DNA of 38,200 bases from contig CAJMPK010000002.1 of the NCBI GenBank assembly GCA_905215205.1, positions 1-38,200 on the forward strand, written 5' to 3'. Below are positions 26,047 to 36,407 of the stretch, one piece after another (position 1 is the first letter of the stretch; each line of letters opens with the position of its first letter). The stretch comes from an uncultured bacterium (GTDB lineage: Bacteria; Actinomycetota; Coriobacteriia; Coriobacteriales; Coriobacteriaceae). Under the pieces are notes generated by a model. The model was not told the DNA's origin, ran no database searches, and saw only the letters and a list, made by a program, of their open reading frames with translations. The position numbers were made by a program, and so were the translations under genes.

Positions 26047-28347
26047 ATGGTCAAGCTGTACGAGGACGGCATCTACCTGCGTGGCGGCAGCGAGGTTGTG
26101 CCTGCGGCCGAGGCCGCCGAGCGCGGCATTACGCAGACGCCCGAGGATGCCAAGCGCGGCACCATCGCGTATTCGATCCTTCAGGCACACAATACGTCTG
26201 GCAACCCCGAGGCGCTCAAGATTCGCTTCGACGCCATGGCGAGCCACGATATCACCTTCGTCGGCATTATCCAGACGGCGCGCGCCTCGGGCATGGAGCA
26301 ATTCCCGCTGCCCTACGTGCTCACCAACTGCCACAACTCGCTGTGCGCCGTGGGCGGCACCATCAACGAGGACGACCATGTCTTCGGCCTTTCGGCTGCC
26401 AAGAAGTACGGCGGCATCTTCGTCCCGCCGCACATCGCGGTCATCCACTCCTTTATGCGCGAGAACTTCGCCGGCTGCGGCAAGATGATCCTGGGTTCCG
26501 ACTCGCACACCCGCTACGGCGCCCTGGGCACCATGGCCGTGGGCGAGGGCGGCGGCGAGTTGGCAAAGCAGCTGCTGCGCGACACCTACGATGTCGCCTA
26601 TCCCGGCGTTGTCGCCATCTACCTCACGGGCGCCCCGCGCCCCGGCGTCGGCCCGCACGATGTGGCGCTCGCCATCATCCGTGCCGTCTTTGCCAAGGGT
26701 TACGTTAAGAACAAGGTCATGGAGTTCGTGGGCCCCGGCATCGCGAGCATGACGACCGATTACCGCAACGGCGTCGATGTCATGACCACCGAGACCACCT
26801 GCCTGTCGAGCATCTGGGCCACCGACGAGGACACGCAAGCGTTTTTGACCATGCACGGCCGCGGCGACGACTATCGTGAGCTCAAGCCCGCCGATGTTGC
26901 CTACTACGACGGCTGCGTCGAGGTCGATCTGTCCAGCATCAAGCCCATGATTGCGCTGCCGTTCCATCCTTCCAACGGCTTTGAGATCGACGAGCTCAAC
27001 GAGAACCTCGAGGACATCCTGCATGAGGTGGAGCTTGAGGCCGCCAAGATCGGCGAGGGCAAGACGCACTTTAGGCTGCTCGACAAGATCGTCGACGGCA
27101 AGCTGCGCGTGCAGCAGGGCGTTATCGCCGGCTGCTCGGGCGGCAACTACGATTCCGTGGTCCAGGCCGCCCGCGTGCTCAAGGGCGCCAACACCGGCTG
27201 CGGCGAGTTCTCGCTGTCGGTCTATCCCACGAGCCAGCCCGTGGCACTCGAGCTTACACGCCGCGGCTATATCTACGACCTTATGGAGGCTGGCGCGATC
27301 GTGCGCACGGCGTTCTGCGGCCCGTGTTTCGGTGCCGGCGACACGCCTGCCAACAATGGCCTGTCCATCCGTCACACCACGCGCAACTTCCCCAACCGCG
27401 AGGGTTCCAAGCCGGGTAATGGCCAGCTGAGCGCCGTGGCCCTGATGGACGCCCGCTCCATTGCGGCGACGGCTGCCAACGGCGGCGTCCTGACGCCGGC
27501 GACCGATCTGCCCGAGGAGACTTGGGACGAGGCCTGCGAGTACACCTTTGACGACGCGCCGTACAAAAAGCGCGTGTACTGGGGCTTTGGCAAGGCGGAG
27601 CCTGCCGACGAGCTGGTCGAGGGTCCCAACATCAAGCCGTGGCCCGCGATGGAGCCTCTCGGCGACGATATCCTGCTCAAGGTGTGCTCCAAGATCATGG
27701 ACCCGGTCACCACGACCGACGAGCTCATTCCTTCGGGCGAGACGAGCTCCTTCCGCTCCAACCCGCTGGGTCTGGCCGAGTTTACGCTCAGCCGTCGCGA
27801 CCCGGCCTACGTGGGCCGCTCCAAGGAGGTCGACGCAGTGGAAAAGCGCCGCGTGGCCGGCGAGGCCGCGGGCGACCTGGCGGCACTCGATGCCGAGCTT
27901 GCCAGCGTGTTTGAGGCACTGACCGGCGCGGGTGTCGCGGTCGATGCCAAGGCGACTGAGTACGGCTCCATGCTCTATGCCAAGAAGCCCGGTGACGGTT
28001 CTGCCCGTGAGCAGGCTGCGAGCTGCCAGCGCGTGATCGGTGGCCTGGCCAACATCGTCCACGAGTACGCCACCAAGCGCTATCGCTCCAACGTGATGAA
28101 CTGGGGCATGGTGCCCTTCCAGATGGAGGCCGAGCCCAACTTTGAGGTGGGCGACTACGTCTTTGTGCCGGGGATTCGCACTGCGCTCGATGGCGACCTA
28201 AAGGACATCGCCGCCTACGTGGTGCGCGCCGACGGTGCGGTTGAGCAGATTGAGCTCTACATTGCCGATATGACGGCAGAGGAGCGTGCCATCGTCAAGG
28301 CCGGCTGTCTGATCAACTACAACAAGTTCAAGGCCGCTGCCGAGTAA
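26047..28347 (+). CDS. Aconitase-superfamily hydratase (YbhJ-like)
   Basis: A 766-residue iron-sulfur hydratase. The aconitase-type [4Fe-4S] ligands are in AGCSGGNYDS (C near 364) and FCGPCFGAG, and the domain 1 pattern GGTINEDDHVFG, ILGSDSHTRYGALGTMAVGEGGGELAKQLL is clear. The C-terminal swivel domain runs from about 600 (TRYR-like region AKRYRSNVMNWGMVPF). The overall plan is closer to E. coli YbhJ than to AcnA, AcnB or LeuC, and its substrate is unknown. The start at 26047 (MVKLYEDGIYLRGG) follows GGGAGA; earlier in-frame ATGs at 26002 and 26011 lack such a site. No citrate synthase or isocitrate dehydrogenase is nearby. Confidence 0.85.
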   Translation: MVKLYEDGIYLRGGSEVVPAAEAAERGITQTPEDAKRGTIAYSILQAHNTSGNPEALKIRFDAMASHDITFVGIIQTARASGMEQFPLPYVLTNCHNSLCAVGGTINEDDHVFGLSAAKKYGGIFVPPHIAVIHSFMRENFAGCGKMILGSDSHTRYGALGTMAVGEGGGELAKQLLRDTYDVAYPGVVAIYLTGAPRPGVGPHDVALAIIRAVFAKGYVKNKVMEFVGPGIASMTTDYRNGVDVMTTETTCLSSIWATDEDTQAFLTMHGRGDDYRELKPADVAYYDGCVEVDLSSIKPMIALPFHPSNGFEIDELNENLEDILHEVELEAAKIGEGKTHFRLLDKIVDGKLRVQQGVIAGCSGGNYDSVVQAARVLKGANTGCGEFSLSVYPTSQPVALELTRRGYIYDLMEAGAIVRTAFCGPCFGAGDTPANNGLSIRHTTRNFPNREGSKPGNGQLSAVALMDARSIAATAANGGVLTPATDLPEETWDEACEYTFDDAPYKKRVYWGFGKAEPADELVEGPNIKPWPAMEPLGDDILLKVCSKIMDPVTTTDELIPSGETSSFRSNPLGLAEFTLSRRDPAYVGRSKEVDAVEKRRVAGEAAGDLAALDAELASVFEALTGAGVAVDAKATEYGSMLYAKKPGDGSAREQAASCQRVIGGLANIVHEYATKRYRSNVMNWGMVPFQMEAEPNFEVGDYVFVPGIRTALDGDLKDIAAYVVRADGAVEQIELYIADMTAEERAIVKAGCLINYNKFKAAAE

Positions 28348-28362
28348 CGCACTTAATTGTCC

Positions 28363-28436
28363 GCCCGGGGCTTACCCTTTCCCGCCCGCTCACGCGCTTC
28401 GCGAGGGTCGCGTTCGGGAAAGGGTAAGCCCCGGGC
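28363..28436. repeat. 74-bp palindrome with perfect 22-bp arms after the hydratase
   Basis: Bases 28363-28384 (begins GCCCGGGGCTTACCC) are repeated exactly in inverted form at 28415-28436, around a 30-base loop that itself holds GCGC/GCGA-rich pairing. No T-run. It is the longest perfect inverted repeat in the window. Confidence 0.85.
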
Positions 28437-28443
28437 TACATTT

Positions 28444-28553
28444 CTGCGTTCTCGTTGGGTCTTGAGGGACGCTAATAAATAGGCTTGCTTGATGCCGCCT
28501 CTTTTTATTGGGGCGGTTTCTTTTTGTCGAAAACCACCACAAAGGTGCCTGCC
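28444..28553. repeat. Repeat module A, about 110 bp
   Basis: It shares CTGCGTTCTCGTTGGGTCT (28444-28462), a 37-base block with one mismatch (28487-28523) and the ACCACCACAAAGGTGCCTG block with module B at 29577-29683, in the same order. The intervening 24 bases differ. Here the last block lacks its inverted partner arm, which is present in module B. Confidence 0.8.
28492..28526 (+). terminator. Terminator within module A
   Basis: GCCGCC (28494-28499) pairs with GGCGGT (28512-28517) around a T-rich loop, followed by TTCTTTTT. It would end the hydratase transcript. In module B the left arm is changed to GCCTCC and the stem is weaker. Confidence 0.55.
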
Positions 28554-28563
28554 CGGCGGGTCC

Positions 28564-29211
28564 TTATTTCGATGGGGTCCAGGTTATTTCATCGTCAAAT
28601 AGCCAAGTGCGTGCTGAGCCACTGTCGCGCGCTGTCTGTGGATCGGGCTCGCAAGTTTGTTCGTAGGCATCCTCGGTACACCGATCCATAAAATCGACGA
28701 CTGCCGTCTGGTCGCCTTCCATGACGTAGATCACGTTGCCATCCGAGATATAGACTCCCGGCCCTTCGTTGTCCACGTAGCCGGGGTCGTATGAAACGTT
28801 GCACAGTCTGCTCCCGTTTGCCGCATCGAGTTCAAGGGTCGAATAATACCCGCCATTCATTTGGCCTTTCTTGGCTCGATATATTGCGGCGCCGTACCAT
28901 CGCTTAAACGTCTTGCCTTTGAGTAAGCTGGTTGCCTTGCCGATAAGCTGCTCATCTTGGGTATAGCGCGTGGCTCCAAGTTCGATTCGGGGATAGTTAC
29001 TGACCCCAAGCGCTGCGGGCGTACCGTCGAAATCGACGGTGATTGAATCGGGTTTGACGATATCGGTGAGGATTTCGATGGGGTAGCTTACGGTTTCAAC
29101 CGCCGCCTGCGTTGCCGAGGCAGGGAGAAATGCGAGATAGATAATGCCCACGCCGACTGCGGTAATTGCAAACGCTAAGACGAGCAGGCCGATATAGGTG
29201 GAGCGTTTCAC
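28564..29211 (-). CDS. Membrane-anchored exported protein of unknown function
   Basis: A 215-residue protein with an N-terminal anchor (about 4-28, IGLLVLAFAITAVGVGIIYLAF in two parts) and an extracytoplasmic domain. That domain has two cysteines near the end (LCNVSYDP, RCTEDAYEQTC gives further ones) and a WTPSK tail. No lipobox and no recognised family. The start is GTG at 29211 (read MKRSTYIG), which has GAGAGG eight bases upstream; a TTG 21 bases earlier is less likely. GC content and codon use are lower than in neighbours. Its 3' end abuts a truncated repeat, and repeat modules lie on both sides, so it may have arrived with them. Confidence 0.75.
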   Translation of the reverse strand: MKRSTYIGLLVLAFAITAVGVGIIYLAFLPASATQAAVETVSYPIEILTDIVKPDSITVDFDGTPAALGVSNYPRIELGATRYTQDEQLIGKATSLLKGKTFKRWYGAAIYRAKKGQMNGGYYSTLELDAANGSRLCNVSYDPGYVDNEGPGVYISDGNVIYVMEGDQTAVVDFMDRCTEDAYEQTCEPDPQTARDSGSARTWLFDDEITWTPSK

Positions 29212-29288
29212 GGTGGGGCACCTCTCATGCAATATGCAATCATTAAGATAAATGATACAAGCTTACGACAATATTCAAAAGAAAGCGA

Positions 29289-29381
29289 CCGCCCGGAATG
29301 AGAGGGCTAAAAGGCCCTATTGGGCTTCGATTTGACCTCTAATAGAAATAATTGCCCCACTCATTCTGGGCGGGAGGTCAA
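29289..29381. repeat. Compound inverted repeat
   Basis: CCGCCCGGAATGAG (29289-29302) and CTCATTCTGGGCGG (29360-29373) pair with one mismatch. Inside is AGGGC...GCCCT (about 29303-29317), and TTGACCTC/GAGGTCAA (29332-29339, 29374-29381) gives a competing pairing. The two pairings exclude each other, as in a switch, but nothing downstream supports a riboswitch reading. Confidence 0.55.
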
Positions 29382-29576
29382 TAATTGAGTCCACGAGTCT
29401 TGAGCGATACTATTCTCACTAAACTCGCTATTTTCACTATAAGCACTATAAATACGATAGGGAGGACGACGAGAACAATGTGGCGTGCGATAGCTAAGCC
29501 GTTTAAGCCGGACTCTGACCTTGAATCTCTGCCTCTATCTGTGCGAACGGGCTATTGTCGGTTCTCGATTCCATCG

Positions 29577-29683
29577 CTGCGTTCTCGTTGGGTCTGGGGA
29601 TCGCCAAACGTAAACTGGGCTTGATGCCTCCTCTTTTTATTGGGGCGGTTTCTTTGTTGGACCACCACGAAGGTGCCTGTCCC
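29577..29683. repeat. Repeat module B, about 107 bp
   Basis: Same order of blocks as module A (28444-28553), 1.13 kb away in direct orientation. Here the last block is complete as a hairpin: GACCACCACGAAGG (29660-29673) and CCTTTGTGGTGGTT (29683-29696), 12 of 14 pairs, with the loop TGCCTGTCC. Confidence 0.8.
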
Positions 29684-29704
29684 CTTTGTGGTGGTTCTTG
29701 GTTT

Positions 29705-29922
29705 GTCTCGATCTGTAACATCTTGGCCGCTCAAAGTGGGCTTGGTGTTACAGATTTAGATTTTCGATTCAGGTGTCTTCTGTTCGTCTCGATTTGTAAC
29801 AGATAGAGCTCTATTTGCCGAGTAGATGTTACAGATTGAGACAAACGGGCGCCGTTGGTCATTTCATCTTGATTTGTAACATTTGGAGCCATAAACAGTC
29901 GCTAGATGTTACAGATCGAGAC
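29705..29922. repeat. Three tandem hairpin repeats, about 57 nt each, 80-81 bp period
   Basis: Units at 29705-29760, 29786-29842 and 29866-29922. Each begins with GTCTCGATCTGTAACA or a close variant and ends with its inverse, TGTTACAGATCGAGAC or variant. The arms are 16 nt and nearly perfect in units 2 and 3, and slightly decayed in unit 1. The ~25-base loops and ~24-base spacers between units are unrelated in sequence. The loop of unit 2 contains ATAGAGCTCTAT, itself a palindrome. Confidence 0.85.
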
Positions 29923-29983
29923 GGTAGCGCGCCGGGGCCACAGCGGGCCGACATCTCTATCCCCTATCTCTCAATCACTCAGA

Positions 29984-30027
29984 AAATCTTATATATAGAG
30001 ACTTAGATTTGTGTATAAGATCGTACA
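29984..30027 (+). promoter_or_regulatory. Heat-shock control site and probable promoter of clpB
   Basis: AAATCTTATAT, five bases, GACTTAGATTT (29984-30010), the same motif as upstream of dnaK (21211-21237). GTATAAGA follows at the same distance as GTATATTC in dnaK. HspR is the likely regulator in both. Confidence 0.65.
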
Positions 30028-30060
30028 AAGCTGGCAACAATACTTCTCGAACAACGTGAA

Positions 30061-30078
30061 GCCGCCCCGTAGGGCGGC
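30061..30078 (+). other. Hairpin in the clpB leader
   Basis: GCCGCCC, loop CGTA, GGGCGGC, a perfect 7-bp stem ending about 10 bases before the Shine-Dalgarno sequence AGAGAGG. It resembles the hairpin in the dnaJ leader. Confidence 0.55.
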
Positions 30079-30099
30079 CGCCCCAAGAGAGGTGATTCC

Positions 30100-32727
<2,628 letters not shown>

Positions 32728-32772
32728 ATTTTTGGGACATGCCTTAAAATCTACCAGTCGTCTCTAAACGCC

Positions 32773-32810
32773 AAGGGCGGCGGATCCAATTGGGTCCGCC
32801 GCCCTTTTTC
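32773..32810 (+). terminator. Rho-independent terminator after clpB
   Basis: AGGGCGGCGGATCC (32774-32787) and GGTCCGCCGCCCT (32792-32805) form a 12-13-bp stem, followed by TTTTC. Confidence 0.85.
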
Positions 32811-32861
32811 GTGCGACAATCGATGATGTTGAGCATGAGTACATGGCAAGGAGATATGCAG

Positions 32862-33056
32862 ATGATAGACAAGAACAAGACGAACACGCCGGCGACCGAT
32901 GTCGCACCCGCCGCACCCAAGCCTGTGCCTAAGCCGGCGCCCAAGCCGCGCGACCCCTACATCCGTGCCGAGAACGAGGACGATGACGGCTACGATCCCT
33001 ACAGCGATCGCCGCCCCGAGCGCGAGCCGCTGTTCGAAGCCGACCCGTGGCGCTAA
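32862..33056 (+). CDS. Small proline-rich acidic protein of unknown function
   Basis: A 64-residue protein with a Pro/Lys/Ala repeat (PAAPKPVPKPAPKPRDP, about 16-32) and an acidic, tyrosine-containing end (ENEDDDGYDPYSDRRPERE) closing with ADPWR. No family is recognised, and disorder is likely. The ATG at 32862 lies eight bases after AAGGAGA; an ATG at 32856 is too close to it. Codon use (GC-rich third positions) matches the chromosome. It sits alone behind the clpB terminator. Confidence 0.7.
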   Translation: MIDKNKTNTPATDVAPAAPKPVPKPAPKPRDPYIRAENEDDDGYDPYSDRRPEREPLFEADPWR

Positions 33057-33200
33057 CTTTTGTAGGGTGGTCATAATATCCCCGTCCCAAATCGACTGCT
33101 CGGGGAGTCGCATTCGAGCTTGGTTGTCCTCTCAGCCACTCGGCATCCTTCGAGCAGTAATAGTGAAAAAACTTGCGTAAGTGTTAATCAAGTCAGACAA

Positions 33201-33260
33201 AATCTTGCTCTCTGATTAATCAAGAATAGGTATAATTTTGATTAGCTAGAGAGCAAGATT
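33201..33260. promoter_or_regulatory. Inverted repeat with a -10 box in its loop, upstream of the ATPase gene
   Basis: Arms 33201-33223 (AATCTTGCTCTCT...AATCAA) and 33238-33260 match in inverted form at 19 of 23 positions, with mismatches confined to a four-base centre. The 14-base loop holds TATAAT (33231-33236). The right arm ends eight bases before the ATG at 33269. A dimeric regulator bound at both arms would enclose the promoter. The DNA is AT-rich, unlike the flanks. Confidence 0.65.
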
Positions 33261-33268
33261 GGAGAATC

Positions 33269-34621
33269 ATGGCATTCAACGACTTGATCGCCCAGAAAAT
33301 AAAGGACTTTGAACAGCAGGGGGTTCCGCAGGTCTTTGAGCGAGACCTTGATCTAGGAAACCCACCGGAGCCAAAGCGCGACAACATCGTAAATGTGATT
33401 GTGGGGGCCCGCCGTTGTGGAAAGACGTATCGCCTGTATCAGGAGATGCAGCGGCTTCAGGGCCGGGGCGTCGAGCTTGACCGGATGCTTTACTTTAATT
33501 TTGAGGACGAGCGCTTGCGCCCGTATGAGTCATCGCTGCTGGCGGACGTGCTCGACACGTTCTATGCGCTGTATCCTGCTGCTCGAACCGAGGGCGCTTA
33601 CATTTTCTTTGACGAGATTCAGGAAATTCCCGAATGGGGTGCGTTTCTGCGGCGTGTAGTCGATACGGAGAAAGCGACCGTCTATGTGACGGGATCTTCT
33701 TCTAAGATGCTGTCCTCAGAGCTTAAGAGCGAGTTCAGGGGTCGTTCTCTTATACGGGAGCTTTTTCCGTTGAGTTTTTCGGAATACGTTCGATATAAGA
33801 CGGGGAGCGTTTTCGAGCCAGATGCGACCTTTTCCCCAAGCGATGCAGCGCTGCTTCGACATCATCTGATCGGATATCTTGAACGAGGGGGATTCATCGC
33901 GACGCTTGAGCAGACGCCCGCAGACGCGATTCAGCTGCTACAGGAATATGCTTCGCGAACGGTCGCTATGGACGTCGTTGAGCGTTACGACGTCAAGAAC
34001 CCTCGCCTGGCATCGCTGTTCCTAACGCGGTGTATGGCATCTTCGGGACGAGAGCTGTCGGTGAACAAAGTGTACAACGAGTTCAAGAGCAGGCAGATAC
34101 CCGTCAGTCGTAATTCGCTCAGCGACTTACTTGAGTATTATGAGGATGCCTACCTGCTGTTCTCCGTGCCGGAGTTCACGCGTTCACTGGCAAATAACAT
34201 GCGGTCTGCTTCTAAGGTCTACGCTGTCGATCCTGCGATGTTTGGAGCATTCTCTCCCGCATCGGCATTGGACCAGGGTCAGAGGCTCGAGACCGCAGTG
34301 TTCAACGCGCTAAGAAGAAGGACTCCCGCGGTGAGGGTCGGATCGGTCTGCCGCCTGCTGATCAAAGAGAAGAGCAAAAGCCATGAGGTGGACTTTGTGG
34401 CTGGGGACGCACTTCTCATGCGGGCTTATAGCCTGATTCAGGTGAGTGTGGATATGGCAAGTGAGAAAACGCGCGAGCGCGAAATTGCCGCGCTTGATGC
34501 CTCGATGGCCCAGTTCGATCTTGGCGAGTCGGCAATCGTTGCCATGGATGAGCAGGCCGATATTCCATGCGAGCACGGTGCGGTACACGTTGTGCCCGCA
34601 TGGAAGTGGCTCCTTGCCTAA
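33269..34621 (+). CDS. AAA-family ATPase with DUF4143 domain
   Basis: A 450-residue ATPase. Walker A is GARRCGKT (46-53), Walker B YIFFDEIQEIPEW (D115, E116), and sensor 1 lies in VYVTGSSSKMLSSEL. An insert typical of the group, RGRSLIRELFPLSFSEY, follows. The C-terminal half is DUF4143-like with HEVDFVAGD and a following QVSVDM, a pattern seen in PD-(D/E)XK-related folds. These proteins are widespread, often horizontally moved, and mostly without assigned function; none of this shows a defence role. Lower GC and AT-rich upstream DNA suggest recent acquisition. GGAG lies four bases before the ATG. It is single, without toxin or antitoxin partner, and converges on the gene at 34695. Confidence 0.88.
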   Translation: MAFNDLIAQKIKDFEQQGVPQVFERDLDLGNPPEPKRDNIVNVIVGARRCGKTYRLYQEMQRLQGRGVELDRMLYFNFEDERLRPYESSLLADVLDTFYALYPAARTEGAYIFFDEIQEIPEWGAFLRRVVDTEKATVYVTGSSSKMLSSELKSEFRGRSLIRELFPLSFSEYVRYKTGSVFEPDATFSPSDAALLRHHLIGYLERGGFIATLEQTPADAIQLLQEYASRTVAMDVVERYDVKNPRLASLFLTRCMASSGRELSVNKVYNEFKSRQIPVSRNSLSDLLEYYEDAYLLFSVPEFTRSLANNMRSASKVYAVDPAMFGAFSPASALDQGQRLETAVFNALRRRTPAVRVGSVCRLLIKEKSKSHEVDFVAGDALLMRAYSLIQVSVDMASEKTREREIAALDASMAQFDLGESAIVAMDEQADIPCEHGAVHVVPAWKWLLA

Positions 34622-34694
34622 TCATCTATGGACTTGTGGGGTCAGGACCTCCTGGATCCTTCATCACAGTTGGGGAGCACCTTGCTGCGCCAGG

Positions 34695-36176
34695 CTAGTC
34701 CTGGGCTTTGATGCTCGGCAGCAGGATCTGCGCGAGGTAGTCGGTTTCGAGCTTAGTGGCACCATCGGCCTTGCCGTCTTTACCCACCAGGTCGTTCTTG
34801 ATCTGGCTATACGTATAGCGGTTGCCGGTCGTCAGCTCGACAAGCTCAATGGCCGTGTCCATGGGGTAGGTCGACACTGGATCCTGGGTGCGCCCGTTGA
34901 TAGTCTGGGGCACCACGTACGGATAGACGGGGCCGCTGACGTAGACGGTATAACCGTTGCCTAGGTTGGCCGCACCCAAAACCGCATCGCCCTCATCGGG
35001 CGTAAAGCTCTCGCCCTCGCGCACCGCGACGAGCGTCACGATCGGCGTATTGCTGTCGCCGGCAAGATAGATGCATAGCGTGCTGCCGTTTTGCCAAGTT
35101 GCGACCTTGCCGTACCACTCGACGGGAATATCGAGCTGGTAGAGGTCGGTTGCCTTGTGGCGAGCGTCAGCATCACGGGACGCCTGTGCCTTTTGCGCGC
35201 TCACGGCATTGACGGCGGCGTCGCGCCGCGCGGTTGCTGCCTGCTGGAGCACTTTGGCAGCCGCGGCGGAGCTCGCACCGCCCTCCTCGGCATACTTGGC
35301 GGCGGCATCGATCTGGTCGTCAGTTACCGTGTCGGCCGAAGGCACCTTGAGCTTAAAGGTGGCCTGGGCACTCAAATCCTGTCCATCGCTCTTAACGGTG
35401 ACCTGCGTCTTGGTGGTCGGGACGGTATAGATGGTGCCGTCGGCCGCGATGGGGGAGGCAGCGATGGAGAGCGTGTAATCGCCGGGCAGCAGTTTGATGC
35501 CGCGGCCGTGCTCGTCAACATAGAGCGTTTCGCTCACGGAGGAGCCGTCAGAATCCTGACCGCTCACCTGTACGGGAATCTTGGAGCCGGTGGAACAGTC
35601 GAGGCCCGCGGCATGCACGCCAATCTGCACTGACATCATCGTGTGGGCATTGGCGGCGACAGCGGCAGCCTGCTCTTGCTGATATCCGTTCCAGGCAGCA
35701 TAGCCTGCACCGCCGGCGACCAGCGCGACGGCCACGACACCGGCAACCATCAGATTGCGGCGCTTGGGCGACATCTTGCGATGGCGGACCTCGGCTTCGT
35801 GTGCCGAGGGAACGGACGGCAGGGGAATATCGCCCATGGCGATGGTCTCATCCACGGCTGGTGCGGAACCCAGGCCAGGAAGCTCGCGGGTCAGCGAATC
35901 CTCGGCCGGCAAGCTGTCGAGCAAGACGGTTTCCTCGCCCGTGTCGGATTCGGGCTGATTGCCGGCCTCGCTTTCGTCCTCTTCGGCTTCGTCAGGAGCG
36001 TCTTTGGCGTCGCTGCCTTCGTCCTCAGTGTCTTCGTGCACCTCGTCCTGCGCGTCGACGGCCGAATCGCTAAACGAGAGCTCGTCTAGCGCGATCCGGT
36101 CAAGGCTCTCCAGGGCTTCGGCACATGCTTCCGCATCCTGGGCCGCATCCTCGCGGCCATACGTCTCATCGCTCAT
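34695..36176 (-). CDS. Single-TM protein with long acidic cytoplasmic head, function unknown
   Basis: A 493-residue protein in three parts. An acidic, low-complexity cytoplasmic head (1-135, about a third Asp/Glu) comes first. Then a basic KMSPKRR stop and one membrane helix (141-162). The rest is an extracytoplasmic domain with a beta-rich part (IPVQVSGQDSDGSSVSETLYVDE, GIKLLPGDYTLSIAASP) and a helical Ala-rich stretch near 305-350. The head repeats the pattern ET(V/I)-(L/A)-hydrophobic twice (ETVLLDSLP, ETIAMGDIP), which could be phosphorylation or FHA-binding sites; that is speculation. The ATG at 36176 (MSDETYGRED) follows GGGGGA. No family is recognised. Confidence 0.8.
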   Translation of the reverse strand: MSDETYGREDAAQDAEACAEALESLDRIALDELSFSDSAVDAQDEVHEDTEDEGSDAKDAPDEAEEDESEAGNQPESDTGEETVLLDSLPAEDSLTRELPGLGSAPAVDETIAMGDIPLPSVPSAHEAEVRHRKMSPKRRNLMVAGVVAVALVAGGAGYAAWNGYQQEQAAAVAANAHTMMSVQIGVHAAGLDCSTGSKIPVQVSGQDSDGSSVSETLYVDEHGRGIKLLPGDYTLSIAASPIAADGTIYTVPTTKTQVTVKSDGQDLSAQATFKLKVPSADTVTDDQIDAAAKYAEEGGASSAAAAKVLQQAATARRDAAVNAVSAQKAQASRDADARHKATDLYQLDIPVEWYGKVATWQNGSTLCIYLAGDSNTPIVTLVAVREGESFTPDEGDAVLGAANLGNGYTVYVSGPVYPYVVPQTINGRTQDPVSTYPMDTAIELVELTTGNRYTYSQIKNDLVGKDGKADGATKLETDYLAQILLPSIKAQD

Positions 36177-36296
36177 ATATCCCCCAATGCAATATCGGCT
36201 CAACACTGTACCCAAAAATGGAGCCATATAAAGCGCATACGAAATATAAGATCCGATTTAACCTGAGCGCATCGTTCGGCCGCATCCTCGCAACAG

Positions 36297-36338
36297 CAAA
36301 AAGCCCCCGGAAAGCGGACAAATCGCTTTCCGGGGGCA
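36297..36338 (-). terminator. Rho-independent terminator for the minus-strand gene pair
   Basis: GCCCCCGGAAAGCG (36303-36316) and CGCTTTCCGGGGGC (36324-36337) form a perfect 14-bp stem, followed on the minus strand by TTTTTG. It ends transcription from the TetR/membrane protein genes before the gene at 34695-36176. Confidence 0.9.
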
Positions 36339-36407
36339 TGCAATACGTTGCATTGCGCGGAGCCGGCCAGGCGGCTTCACATTTAAGCGGCGTTTGCGCC
36401 GGGTATG

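Larger units (their letters stand above)
29212..30099. other. 888-bp gene-poor, repeat-dense region upstream of clpB
   Basis: No convincing gene. From left to right it holds: a compound inverted repeat (29289-29381), module B (29577-29683), a ACCACCAC/GTGGTGGT hairpin (29660-29696), three tandem hairpin units (29705-29922), the shared heat-shock motif (29984-30010) and a leader hairpin (30061-30078). A short open frame at 29385-29624 has poor codon use and ends inside module B, and is not called. Confidence 0.8.

Noticed and set aside
25981..28062. 693-codon minus-strand open frame over the hydratase
   Set aside because: Shadow of the aconitase-like gene, whose cluster motifs lie on the plus strand.
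29289..29381. Riboswitch
   Set aside because: Competing pairings exist, but no known riboswitch core is recognised and no gene follows closely.
29385..29624. Short plus-strand open frame of 79 codons
   Set aside because: No ribosome site, poor codon use, and it runs into repeat module B.
29705..29922. CRISPR array
   Set aside because: The repeated parts are inverted arms within each unit, not one direct repeat; only three units and no cas genes.
33269..34621. Anti-phage or toxin-antitoxin system
   Set aside because: The ATPase stands alone, with no partner gene or nuclease beside it; DUF4143 ATPases are common outside defence islands.
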